Source: Marinifilum sp. D737
Lineage (GTDB): Bacteria > Bacteroidota > Bacteroidia > Bacteroidales > Marinifilaceae
Reading direction: 5' to 3'
Assembly (NCBI RefSeq): GCF_026672275.1
Contig: NZ_JANQCD010000017.1
Location: 1 to 64,000, forward strand
Length of the DNA: 64,000 bases
The notes beneath the pieces were generated by a model, which ran no database searches, was not told the origin of the DNA, and saw nothing but the letters and a program-made list of their open reading frames with translations. Shown here in pieces: positions 51,955 to 60,854 of this stretch. How positions within the stretch are numbered: the stretch's first letter is position 1; each line of letters opens with the position of its first letter. A program made the translations under genes and the position numbers.

Positions 51955-52308
51955 ATGGCTACAGTTAAATATTTTGAGGATTTAATGATTTGGCAGGAAT
52001 CCCGAAAGCTTGTTAATGATATCTACAATCAGTTCAAAATTTGCAGGGATTATGGGTTTAAAGATCAGATTCAGCGGGCTGCAGTTTCTGTCATGAATAA
52101 TATCGCTGAAGGATTTGAGAGAAAGTCTAATTCCGAATTTAAACGCTTTTTAGACATTGCAAAATCGTCATGTGGCGAAGTGCGTAGCATGCTTTATCTG
52201 GCTGAAGATATGGAGTACATTGAGAAGGAAAACGCTGAAGCATTGCGAAACGAATGTAAATTACTAGCAGGAAGTATAGTTAAACTAAAAAAATCCATGA
52301 ACTATTAA
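51955..52308 (+). CDS. Four-helix-bundle protein (S23 / 23S rRNA intervening-sequence family)
   Basis: 117 aa. EDLMIWQESRKLVNDIY, FKDQIQRAAVSVMNNIAEGF, ERKSNSEFKRFLDIAKSSCG and EVRSMLYLAEDMEYI are the conserved helices of the S23 four-helix-bundle family, first noticed inside 23S rRNA intervening sequences and now common as stand-alone genes. Function is unknown. It is inserted between wza and wzc and is flanked by a near-perfect 40-bp inverted repeat, unlike anything else in the locus, so it may be a mobile or passenger unit. Confidence 0.9.
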   Translation: MATVKYFEDLMIWQESRKLVNDIYNQFKICRDYGFKDQIQRAAVSVMNNIAEGFERKSNSEFKRFLDIAKSSCGEVRSMLYLAEDMEYIEKENAEALRNECKLLAGSIVKLKKSMNY

Positions 52309-52385
52309 GCGAATTATACTTTTATACTCTTCTACTCTTCTACTCTTCTACTCTTCTACTCTTTAACTTTTCCACTTTTTAACCC
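52309..52385. repeat. Short tandem repeats; right arm of the 40-bp inverted repeat
   Basis: Five copies in a row of the 9-nt unit ctcttcta, reading tactcttctactcttctact, then ctttaacttttccacttttt. Bases 52346-52385 pair with 51898-51937 (39 of 40). Confidence 0.9.
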
Positions 52386-52442
52386 TAAACCTTTATTAAA
52401 AAATAACCGCCTCTGTGCGGGCATGAAATATACATTATCTCT

Positions 52443-54842
52443 ATGAACAACAACATGAACGAAATGATGGAATTCTTCGAAATGGAAGAAGGAACCAACA
52501 TCAAAGATTTTTTATATCGTTTACTTTCCAAATGGCACTGGTTTGTGCTATGTGGATTTTTGGGAATCGCACTGGGATACACCATCAGCAAATATTCGAA
52601 AGAGGTTTACGATGTCCAATCTGTTGTGTTGGTTGAGGAGGAATCGAAAGGAATGGGCGTAGAGAACCTGTTTGAAGGCATGGATTTGGGGAGTAAAACC
52701 AATATTCAGAACCATGTAGGGATCTTAAAATCGTATACCATTAACTTGCAAACTCTGAAAAATCTGGAGTGGAATACTACTTGGTATAAGGAAGGTACTG
52801 TTTTGGATAGTGATTTGTATAAGGATGCTCCTTTTGAAGTTGTGATTCCGACAGGAATCATCAATCCAACAGGCTTGGAGATTTATATTGTTCCTGAGAG
52901 TGAAAATAGCTATAACATTAGTGCAAATGGAAAAGTATATTCAAAAGGGGGCATAAAAGAGATTGAGTTTTCAGGCAATGGACAATTTGGAAAATTATTT
53001 GAGAATGAATACTTCTCTTTCACCATTAACAAGAAAAAGCAAAATCCTTCGGGCAAGTATTATTTTGTATTTAACGAAATTGAAGGTCTTGCGTTGAGTT
53101 ATGTAAGACGACTTAATGTTAGTCTTGTAGATAAAAAATCAGATCTCATCCAATTAAAAATACAAGGGAATAAACCTGCTCGCCAGGTAGATTATCTGAA
53201 CGAACTAACAAAAGTGTACATGCAGTTTGGTTTGCAACAAAAAAACAAAACTTCCTTGAATACGGTTCGTTTTATAGATGATCAACTAAGTGGAATTGTG
53301 GATTCCTTAAAAACTGCAGGTAAGAATTTTACAGATTTTCGTACCAAAAACAAAACCATTGATTTGAGCAAGGAGGCAGAAATGGTTTCTGAGAAAATTT
53401 CGGAATTGGATGCACAGGAAACAGCCATAAAATTGAAGGTAGAGTATTACAAAAATCTGCTAAGCTATATGAATGATGCAGAAAGCATGGATAAGATTGT
53501 AGCTCCTTCTTTTATGGGAATTGCCGATGCAGCTTTGAATGCTCAAATTGTAAAGCTGGGAGAATTGTACTCTCGTAAAACTACACTTTCTCAAATTGCC
53601 AAAGAGAAGAATCCAAGTTTGATTCTATTGAATGAGGAGATTAAAAATACACTTTCTGTATTGGAAGAGAATGTGAAAAACTTATTGCACAATACGGAAA
53701 CAGAATTCAAGGCACTACAAAGAAAAATGGACGAAGTGAGTATGCAGCTGGCTTCATTACCCGAAACTCAGCAACAGATGGTGAACATCAAGCGAAGTTT
53801 CGATTTGAACAATGAGCTGTACACTTTCCTTTTGAAGAAAAGAGCGGAAGCGGCCATTACCACTGCATCGAACATTTCTGATGCCAGGGTATTGGATCCT
53901 GCCCGTGTAAGAACAGCAAAGAAAGTAGGTCCTAAAACTGCTTTGAACTTAATGGTAGGATTGATTTTTGGGCTGGCATTGCCATTCTTAATCATTGTAA
54001 TTGGGGACTATTTTAATGATAGCATCAAATCGAAAGAAGACATTGAAAAGGAGAGCAAATTGCCAATTATGGGAGAGATTGCTCACAACAGTTACCAATC
54101 GGAATTGGCCATTGTAAAGCATCCGCGTTCGGGTATCGCTGAATCCTTCCGGGGATTGCGTACCAATTTGCAATACATGTTCAAACAACAAAAGGATTGT
54201 AAAGTACTGGCTCTTCACTCCATGATTCCAGGAGAAGGAAAGACATTCAATTCTGTTAACCTGGCAACCATTATTGCCATGGACAGCAAAAAAGTATTGT
54301 TGGTGGGTTGCGACCTTCGTAAACCTCGTTTACACAAGGTTTTTAATGTGGACAACAAATCTGGTTTATCAACATATCTAATTGGTCACCATACACTAAA
54401 AGAGATTGTTCACAAAACAGAAATCAATAATCTATCCTTTGTAAATTCAGGACCTATTCCGCCAAACCCTGCTGAATTGTTAGGTAATGAGGAATTTGGA
54501 AAATTCATTGAAGAAGCCAGGAAAGAGTTTGATTATATCGTATTGGATAATGCTCCTGTAACTTTGGTTACGGATGGTATTTTAACCGGTAAACATGCCG
54601 ATGCCAACCTGTTCGTTTTGCGTCAGGGATATTCCAACAAAAACCAAATCAAATACATCAACCAGGTGGCAGAAAAGGAGAGCATCTCTCAGATTGGTAT
54701 TGTGTTGAATGATGCCGTTTACAATGGTTATGGCTATGGCAACAACTATGGCAGCTATGGCTATGGCAATGGTTACTACGACGAAGATCATGGGAACCAC
54801 AACTGGCGTAAGAGATTGCTATCAAAATTCTCAAAAAACTAA
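52443..54842 (+). CDS. wzc: Wzc-type polysaccharide co-polymerase / tyrosine autokinase
   Basis: 799 aa. The N-terminal Wzz domain has a membrane helix (WHWFVLCGFLGIALGYTI), followed by periplasmic coiled coils and a second helix (TALNLMVGLIFGLALPFLII, about residues 500-520). The cytosolic BY-kinase has Walker A PGEGKTFNS (about 596-604), Walker A' LLVGCDLRKPRLH and Walker B YIVLDNAP. The tail is a Tyr/Gly-rich cluster (GYGYGNNYGSYGYGNGYY) for autophosphorylation. With Wza and Wzy it controls polymer length and export. No partner phosphatase is present in the window. Confidence 0.95.
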   Translation: MNNNMNEMMEFFEMEEGTNIKDFLYRLLSKWHWFVLCGFLGIALGYTISKYSKEVYDVQSVVLVEEESKGMGVENLFEGMDLGSKTNIQNHVGILKSYTINLQTLKNLEWNTTWYKEGTVLDSDLYKDAPFEVVIPTGIINPTGLEIYIVPESENSYNISANGKVYSKGGIKEIEFSGNGQFGKLFENEYFSFTINKKKQNPSGKYYFVFNEIEGLALSYVRRLNVSLVDKKSDLIQLKIQGNKPARQVDYLNELTKVYMQFGLQQKNKTSLNTVRFIDDQLSGIVDSLKTAGKNFTDFRTKNKTIDLSKEAEMVSEKISELDAQETAIKLKVEYYKNLLSYMNDAESMDKIVAPSFMGIADAALNAQIVKLGELYSRKTTLSQIAKEKNPSLILLNEEIKNTLSVLEENVKNLLHNTETEFKALQRKMDEVSMQLASLPETQQQMVNIKRSFDLNNELYTFLLKKRAEAAITTASNISDARVLDPARVRTAKKVGPKTALNLMVGLIFGLALPFLIIVIGDYFNDSIKSKEDIEKESKLPIMGEIAHNSYQSELAIVKHPRSGIAESFRGLRTNLQYMFKQQKDCKVLALHSMIPGEGKTFNSVNLATIIAMDSKKVLLVGCDLRKPRLHKVFNVDNKSGLSTYLIGHHTLKEIVHKTEINNLSFVNSGPIPPNPAELLGNEEFGKFIEEARKEFDYIVLDNAPVTLVTDGILTGKHADANLFVLRQGYSNKNQIKYINQVAEKESISQIGIVLNDAVYNGYGYGNNYGSYGYGNGYYDEDHGNHNWRKRLLSKFSKN

Positions 54843-55180
54843 TACAGTAAACAGTTATCAGTAAACAGTTAGCAGTTATCAGTAAACAGTTAGCAGTTAT
54901 CAGTAAACAATGAAGAGGTGGGGGTTGGGAGTTGGTTCTTTAACTTCCTCCCGATGATTAGGGATGCTGGTCCCGAGGCTTCGGGATTTAACTTTTCTAC
55001 TTTAGCAGTTAGCAATGAATAATTAGTAATGAATAATGAATAATGAATAATGAGGAGGTGGGGATTCGGGATTATACTTTTCCACTTTTCTACTTTTCTA
55101 CTTCCTCCCGATGATTCGGGATGCTGGTCCCGAGGCTTCGGGATTAAACTATTCGACCATTCAACTTTTAGACTTTATTT
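54843..55180. repeat. Repeat-rich intergenic region (three repeat types)
   Basis: Three kinds: (a) a 21-nt tandem unit cagttatcagtaaacagtta at 54848-54908; (b) aataatga tandem units at 55018-55052; (c) two copies of a 45-bp CCCGA palindromic element at 54944-54988 and 55101-55145 (cttcctcccgatgatt ... tcccgaggcttcgggatt), 44 of 45 identical, each able to fold into hairpins. No gene. Confidence 0.9.
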
Positions 55181-55567
55181 ATGATTATAGCAGTAGATTT
55201 CGACGGAACCATAGTAGAACAAAAATATCCCAAACTGGGGAAGGAGATTCCTTTTGCCACATCAACCCTTAAACTATTGCAGGAAGAGGGACACAGGTTG
55301 ATTTTGTGGACCTATCGTGCTGGCCGGGAGCTGGACGAAGCCGTAGCATATTGCCGTTCCAAAGGTTTGGAATTTTACGCCATCAACAAGAACTACCCGG
55401 AAGAGATTTTCGATGAGAGCATCAGCCGTAAAATCAAAGCCGACATGTACATCGATGACATGAACTATGGCGGTTTACCCGATTGGGGTGAAATCTACGA
55501 AGGAATACAGGGAAGGAACAAAAATGGTAGGTCGAAGAAAAAGAAAGGCTTCCGTTTATTTGGATAA
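55181..55567 (+). CDS. HAD-family hydrolase, BT0820-like
   Basis: 128 aa. AVDFDGTIVEQKYPK is HAD motif I (nucleophile D and acid D). LILWTYRAGRELDEAV supplies motif II (Thr). KADMYIDDMNYGG is motif IV (DD). The lack of a cap domain fits the small BT0820-type phosphatases of Bacteroidota. It closes the capsule locus. The substrate may be a sugar phosphate, but this is not shown. A basic tail (NGRSKKKKGFRLFG) is unusual. Confidence 0.87.
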   Translation: MIIAVDFDGTIVEQKYPKLGKEIPFATSTLKLLQEEGHRLILWTYRAGRELDEAVAYCRSKGLEFYAINKNYPEEIFDESISRKIKADMYIDDMNYGGLPDWGEIYEGIQGRNKNGRSKKKKGFRLFG

Positions 55568-55600
55568 CATACAACTGATATAGGTTCTCTTGAACCATTA

Positions 55601-55636
55601 AAAACGCTCTTTACCTTGGTGAAGAGCGTTTTTTTT
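55601..55636 (+). terminator. Terminator at the end of the capsule locus
   Basis: An 11-bp perfect stem (aaaacgctctt / aagagcgtttt) with a 10-nt loop and a T-tract, 33 bp after the HAD stop. Confidence 0.88.
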
Positions 55637-55854
55637 ACCTGGAATATTTTTAACTAATTGATGAAAATTCCAATGGGGTGTGGTTTTTGAAAATGTCAAT
55701 GAATCGCATTTTAATGGCATATGCCTGGAATAAATCCAGGCAGTGTCAAACTTTCAACAAGTAATTCCTATTCAAAGAGTGCTTTGTTTCTTTTTTTCAC
55801 ATTCAATGCATTTTCGCTTTCTTTGTATCCTTACATCAAAAGCAGGTTTTAGTA

Positions 55855-57141
55855 ATGGCGAATAAGGAAAATGGGCAGAGAATCCCTTCATCTCTTGAGA
55901 GGTTTATACTACATCTTCATCCAAATAAAATTGATAGCAGAGCGATAAAATTCAACAGAACATTTGGATTGGGAGGAATACTTGCCTTGCTATTTGTGAT
56001 CATATCATTAAGCGGCTTAATTCTTAGGTTTTCTTACATCCCTACAGTAGAACATGCTTATGATTCCATTATTGGAATTAGAGACAATACTTTGCTTGGA
56101 CAGTTCATTCGAAACTTACATCACCTATCGGCAAAACTGATGGTTCTTGTCTCTTTTTTGCATTTGATTCGAGTATACTACTCACAAAGTATTTTTCAGA
56201 AAAGAGCAGAAAACTGGACCTATGGCTTATTGCTCTTCTTCTTGGTATTGGCCTCAAGTTTTACAGGCTACCTTTTGCCTTGGGATCAATTGGCCTATTG
56301 GGCAGTAACTGTAATTACTCAAATTGTAGAATACATCCCTTTAATTGGTGATTCGCTGGCATACCTGCTACGTGGAAGCAAGTCTGTTGATGGCAACACC
56401 TTAATTAATTTCTATACACTGCATACCGGAATTATTCCTTTGCTTTTTGTGATTTTAATGAGTGTGCATTTCTGGCTGGTGCGTAAAGCTGGCGGTGTTG
56501 CATTGCCCAAAACGGAAGAAAAAAAGACTGTAGATGTTATTCCAAATCTATTGTGGAAAGAGATCATGCTTGCCAGTATTGTAATTGGGGGATTATTTGT
56601 CGTATCGGTCTTTTATGAAGCACCCTTATTGGAACAAGCCAATCCCTTAAAAAGTCCTAACCCAAGTAAAGCACCCTGGTACTTTTTGGGCGCTCAAGAA
56701 CTTCTATTGCATTTGCATCCTTTTTTTGGTGCTGTAATAGTACCATTTTCTGTGGCCTTGTTCTTTTTTGGCCTGCCTTACTTTCGATACAAGAATGTAA
56801 ACATTGGAGTTTGGTTTAATTCTTCACTTGGCAAGAAAATGAGTATTCAATCAAGTGTAATTGGCTTTGTATTTACCTTCATATTAATCTATGCTTTAGA
56901 TCACTTCTTGCATTTCGATATTTGGTTTTCCGGTTTGCCTGGTGTAGTAAGTACCGGTGTAATTCCATTTTTACTGTATATTTTACCCCTTGCGGGATAT
57001 TTGCTGTTTTGGTATAAAAAACATAAGGCCAATAATACTGAAATGATCATGGCGTGTACCAGCATTTTGTTATCGTCTTATGTATGCATGTTAATCATTT
57101 CACTACTGCTAAGAGGGGAAGGAATGCAACTGGTATTTTAA
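55855..57141 (+). CDS. Cytochrome b of a bc-type complex
   Basis: 428-aa membrane protein with about 10 helices. It joins a cytochrome b6-like N-terminal half and a subunit IV-like C-terminal half. Heme-ligand His pairs are seen in RNLHHLSAKLMVLVSFLHLI and in NFYTLHTGIIPLLFVILMSV HFWL. The segment LLPWDQLAYWAVTVITQIVE is the Qo region, and PLLEQANPLKSPNPSKAPWY replaces the usual PEWY loop with APWY. Rieske and octaheme cytochrome genes follow on the same strand with small gaps, forming a quinol-oxidising complex. Confidence 0.9.
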   Translation: MANKENGQRIPSSLERFILHLHPNKIDSRAIKFNRTFGLGGILALLFVIISLSGLILRFSYIPTVEHAYDSIIGIRDNTLLGQFIRNLHHLSAKLMVLVSFLHLIRVYYSQSIFQKRAENWTYGLLLFFLVLASSFTGYLLPWDQLAYWAVTVITQIVEYIPLIGDSLAYLLRGSKSVDGNTLINFYTLHTGIIPLLFVILMSVHFWLVRKAGGVALPKTEEKKTVDVIPNLLWKEIMLASIVIGGLFVVSVFYEAPLLEQANPLKSPNPSKAPWYFLGAQELLLHLHPFFGAVIVPFSVALFFFGLPYFRYKNVNIGVWFNSSLGKKMSIQSSVIGFVFTFILIYALDHFLHFDIWFSGLPGVVSTGVIPFLLYILPLAGYLLFWYKKHKANNTEMIMACTSILLSSYVCMLIISLLLRGEGMQLVF

Positions 57142-57160
57142 TTTTTGAATAGAGAGACTG

Positions 57161-57619
57161 ATGAAACTGAACCGAAGGAAATTCATAAAACGCATATTAA
57201 TAGTTGCAGCATCGATAGAAGCAATATTTTTGCTGAAAGATGGAGTAAATAAAATTGATACTTCTTCTTCCAAAGATTTGTTTAATGCAGGAAAAGCTGA
57301 TTCATTCGAAAAAAATAGACTATATCCATTTTCTACTGGCCAATTTTTTCTGAAGAGATTTGAGGATGGTGGATTTCTGGCCATGTCGGTAAAATGCACA
57401 CACCTGGGATGTGTGGTAAATGCAAATTCTAAAACCGGAGGATTTAATTGTCCGTGTCATGCTTCACAGTTTAATAAATTTGGGGAAGTACTATCGGCAC
57501 CCGCTACACGACCTTTAGATATTTTTCCTATAAGCATTGAAAAGGGGGAAATATTGGTAGATACCAGAAAGCCGGTGAAAAGATCAAGTTATAACAAATC
57601 GCAGTTAACCTACGCATAA
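57161..57619 (+). CDS. Rieske [2Fe-2S] protein
   Basis: 152 aa. An N-terminal Tat-like start (NRRKFIKRILIVAASIEAIF) supplies a membrane anchor. Cluster ligands are in CTHLGC and CPCHASQF, each giving one Cys and one His, plus the disulfide Cys pair, as in bc1/b6f Rieske proteins. It lies 19 bp after cytochrome b and shares its last base with the start of the cytochrome c gene. Confidence 0.94.
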   Translation: MKLNRRKFIKRILIVAASIEAIFLLKDGVNKIDTSSSKDLFNAGKADSFEKNRLYPFSTGQFFLKRFEDGGFLAMSVKCTHLGCVVNANSKTGGFNCPCHASQFNKFGEVLSAPATRPLDIFPISIEKGEILVDTRKPVKRSSYNKSQLTYA

Positions 57620-59913
57620 TGGAAAATCGAAAAAGAACAGAACGAATTAGTTTTTTAGCTATACTGGTAGCATTACTTTCGATTCCAATGTATCTGCTGC
57701 TTAAAACCTATGGCAGTGAGCAGAATGTTTCACATGAAGCTACTTATGTAGGACGGGAAACTTGTATTGAGTGTCATTTAAACGAATACAACGATTGGGT
57801 AGGGTCTGACCACGACAAGGCAATGGATCATGCCAATGACTCTACCGTATTGGGAGATTTTAGCAATAAAACAGTTGAGTACAATGGAATGACCCATAAG
57901 TTGTACAAGAAGAACAATCGTTTTTTTGCTTTAACAGATGGAGAAGATGGTACATTGCAGGAGTTTGAAATTAAATACGTATTTGGATATTATCCATTAC
58001 AGCAATATTTGGTTGAATTCGACAAAGGAAGATTTCAGTGTTTGCCATTAACATGGAATTCGAAGGATAGTGTTTGGTATCATATGGCCAATGCCGTGTA
58101 CAAAGATGAAATCATCAAACATGACAATTGGTTGCATTGGACCAACCAGGCTCAAAACTGGAATGGGATGTGTGCAGATTGTCATTCTACCAATTTGGTA
58201 AAAGGATACGATTCTAAAACCGATACCTATCACACAACGTGGAGCGAAATAGATGTGAGCTGCGAAGCTTGCCACGGACCAGCTTCCAAACACCTTGAGT
58301 GGGCCAACAAGGCTGAATATGCCCGTGAAACGGATAACAATTTTGGCTTGGTGGTTAAAACCAGTGGAATTGACAATAAGGAGTATGTTGATCTTTGCGT
58401 GCGTTGTCATTCTCGTCGAGGGTCTTTATCCGATTACCATCACTCTGCAGATCTTTACAATCACACCATTCCGGATTTGCCAACAGGAGAAGACTATTTT
58501 ATTGATGGTCAGATCTTGGATGAAGATTATGTGTACGGATCATTCACTCAGAGTAAAATGTACATGCGTGATGTAAAGTGCAACGATTGTCACAATGTTC
58601 ACAGTACAAAACGTTTGTTTGAAGATAACAGGTTGTGTACTCAATGTCATCGCGCTGATGATTACGATACTTACAATCATCATTTTCATAAATCGAAAGG
58701 GGAAATTGGTAAGGCCGTAATTGCTGACGATGGCGTTAAATTCGAAGTTGGAGAAGGAACAAGATGTATCAACTGTCACATGCCGGCACGTTTTTATATG
58801 GGACCAGATTACCGAAACGACCACAGTTTTAGAATTCCACGACCAGACTTAACGGAAAAGCTGGGAACTCCGAATGCGTGTAACCAGTGCCATGCTGATA
58901 AATCAACTAAATGGGCCATTGATTACGTAAACAAATGGCACGGGATCAGTCGTCCTGCACAATACGGAACCGTATTTAAAGAAGCGCAAACAGGCAGTCA
59001 GGAAGGTTTTAATGGTTTGGTACACATCTATAATGATGAAGTGTACCCTGAAATTATTCGTGCCACGGCAATTCAATTGCTCGGAGCCAATTATCAATCT
59101 CAAAGCAAAGAGATTTTGTTCGAGGCCTTAAATAATTTCAATGGTCATATTCGATACAACGCCATTCAAAACCTTCAGATGGATGACCAGCAATCATTCA
59201 ATAAGGTTCTGGAAATGCTTGGCGATCCTTCCAAAGCAATTCGAGTGGCGAGTGCAACAAAACTGAGTGCGATTGCCAAAGATCAAATTCCTCAGAAATA
59301 TCACGAACAGCTAAAAAAAGCGACCAAAGAGTATTTGGAAACATTGGAATACAATGCTGATTTCCCTTCAGGAAAATTTAATTTGGCAAATTTCTATTAC
59401 AATAGCAATCAGACTGATAAGGCTGAGGAATTCTATGAAAGAGCCATTGAGCAAGATGAATTACTGCATCCTGTAAAAATCAATTTGGCAATTTTATACA
59501 ACAACAAAGGAGAGCACAAAAAGGCAGAAATTTTATTGAAAGATTACCTGAAACATGTTCCCAACGATGGTGCAAGCATGTTTACCTATGCCTTATTCTT
59601 ATCGGAGCGTCAACGATATGATGAGTCAATGGAGTATCTGCTAAAGGCAAGTAAATTATCTCCTGATAATCCACGCATTTTCTACAATGTAGCCATGATG
59701 TACGATTTTAGGAAAGATAGAGAGCAAGCTGTTAAATATTTGCAGTCTGCCATTGAGATCAATCCGGAAGATCAAAATTATTATATAGCCTTGCTGAATT
59801 TACGTGTGAAATATGGACAAAGGAAAGAAGCTAAGGATCTGGCAAGGAAAATATTAAGAAAGTTTCCTGATATTAACGACAGGGCAAATATTGAAGCCAT
59901 TATTAATAATTAG
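57619..59913 (+). CDS. Octaheme c-type cytochrome with HEAT-like and TPR domains
   Basis: 764 aa. An N-terminal signal anchor (FLAILVALLSIPMYLLL) directs it out of the cytoplasm. Eight CxxCH sites are visible in order: CIECH, CADCH, CEACH, CVRCH, CNDCH, CTQCH, CINCH and CNQCH, all before about residue 430. A HEAT-like helical segment follows (EIIRATAIQLLGANYQSQSK, IRVASATKLSAIAKD), then TPR repeats to the C-terminus (KAEEFYERAIEQDELLHPVK). Likely the electron acceptor of the cytochrome b/Rieske pair. An enzymatic role such as in NrfA/HAO-type cytochromes cannot be excluded. Confidence 0.92.
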   Translation: MENRKRTERISFLAILVALLSIPMYLLLKTYGSEQNVSHEATYVGRETCIECHLNEYNDWVGSDHDKAMDHANDSTVLGDFSNKTVEYNGMTHKLYKKNNRFFALTDGEDGTLQEFEIKYVFGYYPLQQYLVEFDKGRFQCLPLTWNSKDSVWYHMANAVYKDEIIKHDNWLHWTNQAQNWNGMCADCHSTNLVKGYDSKTDTYHTTWSEIDVSCEACHGPASKHLEWANKAEYARETDNNFGLVVKTSGIDNKEYVDLCVRCHSRRGSLSDYHHSADLYNHTIPDLPTGEDYFIDGQILDEDYVYGSFTQSKMYMRDVKCNDCHNVHSTKRLFEDNRLCTQCHRADDYDTYNHHFHKSKGEIGKAVIADDGVKFEVGEGTRCINCHMPARFYMGPDYRNDHSFRIPRPDLTEKLGTPNACNQCHADKSTKWAIDYVNKWHGISRPAQYGTVFKEAQTGSQEGFNGLVHIYNDEVYPEIIRATAIQLLGANYQSQSKEILFEALNNFNGHIRYNAIQNLQMDDQQSFNKVLEMLGDPSKAIRVASATKLSAIAKDQIPQKYHEQLKKATKEYLETLEYNADFPSGKFNLANFYYNSNQTDKAEEFYERAIEQDELLHPVKINLAILYNNKGEHKKAEILLKDYLKHVPNDGASMFTYALFLSERQRYDESMEYLLKASKLSPDNPRIFYNVAMMYDFRKDREQAVKYLQSAIEINPEDQNYYIALLNLRVKYGQRKEAKDLARKILRKFPDINDRANIEAIINN

Positions 59914-60132
59914 TAGGCAGAAGAGTTGTGCGTTTGTTAATCAATTGAAATTCAGTTTTACCACAACCCTAAAAGGAGCCTGGATTTAAACGACTTCCCT
60001 TTAGGGAATGTAAGGGTAAAAGTCGTTGAGTATGCAGATGAATTACTTTTTGGACAGCCTCTTTTTGTAATTCTATACCTTGCTTCCATTAATTTATTTA
60101 AATTAGTTGTTTCGATATCAAAATGAAGATTT

Positions 60133-60810
60133 ATGATAGGAACTCTGGTCAACGTTGGAGCAATAATTTTAGGAGGAAGCATCGGACTTTTATTTCGGGC
60201 AAAAATTCCTGAACGTTTATTTAAAATTGTATTCCAGGCAATTGGTGTATTTACCCTTTACCTGGGAATTAGCATGGCACTAAAAGCAAACGAATTGCTG
60301 ATTATGGTGTTTAGTTTGGTGTTGGGATCTTTGTTGGGAGAGTTGCTGCGTTTGGAAGAACGAGTTGAGAACTTAAGTGAAGGCCTGAAGAAAAGAGTTG
60401 GCAGTGGAGATGCCAATTTTTCAACAGGCTTACTGACTGCATTTATGCTTTTTTGCATGGGTGCAATGACCATTGTTGGAAGCTTAGAGGAAGGCATGGG
60501 CAAAGAACCAACTTTATTGCTAACCAAATCATTAATGGATGGCATATCCTCGGTAGCCTTGGCGGCAGTAATGGGAATAGGAGTTTTGTTTTCGGTTGTG
60601 CCCCTGTTAATTTACCAGGGAGGCTTAACCCTTTTGGCAGCTTTGTTTGGCGACATTATTCCCCAAATTGTAATCGATGAAATAACAGGAATAGGAGGGG
60701 TGTTAATAATTGCTTTAGGGATAAGCATTTTAGAGCTTAAAAAAATTAAAGTTTTGAATATGTTACCCGCAATTTTAATTGAAATACTTCTGTGTTATAT
60801 CTTTTTATAA
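60133..60810 (+). CDS. DUF554 family membrane protein
   Basis: 225 aa with about 7 hydrophobic segments. GTLVNVGAIILGGSIGLLFR, KIVFQAIGVFTLYLGISMAL, FMLFCMGAMTIVGSLEEGMG and LLTKSLMDGISSVALAAVMG are the DUF554 hallmarks. DUF554 proteins are putative transporters of unknown substrate. It lies 45 bp upstream of the kinase-RapZ fusion on the same strand. Confidence 0.9.
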   Translation: MIGTLVNVGAIILGGSIGLLFRAKIPERLFKIVFQAIGVFTLYLGISMALKANELLIMVFSLVLGSLLGELLRLEERVENLSEGLKKRVGSGDANFSTGLLTAFMLFCMGAMTIVGSLEEGMGKEPTLLLTKSLMDGISSVALAAVMGIGVLFSVVPLLIYQGGLTLLAALFGDIIPQIVIDEITGIGGVLIIALGISILELKKIKVLNMLPAILIEILLCYIFL

Positions 60811-60854
60811 ATTTGTAAATCCGCATATCAGGATAACTTCAAAAAAATATTGAA

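Noticed and set aside
54582-54800. Minus-strand ORF rich in Val/Ile/Ala
   Set aside because: It is the antisense of the Tyr/Gly-rich tail of Wzc, produced by its codon repeats.
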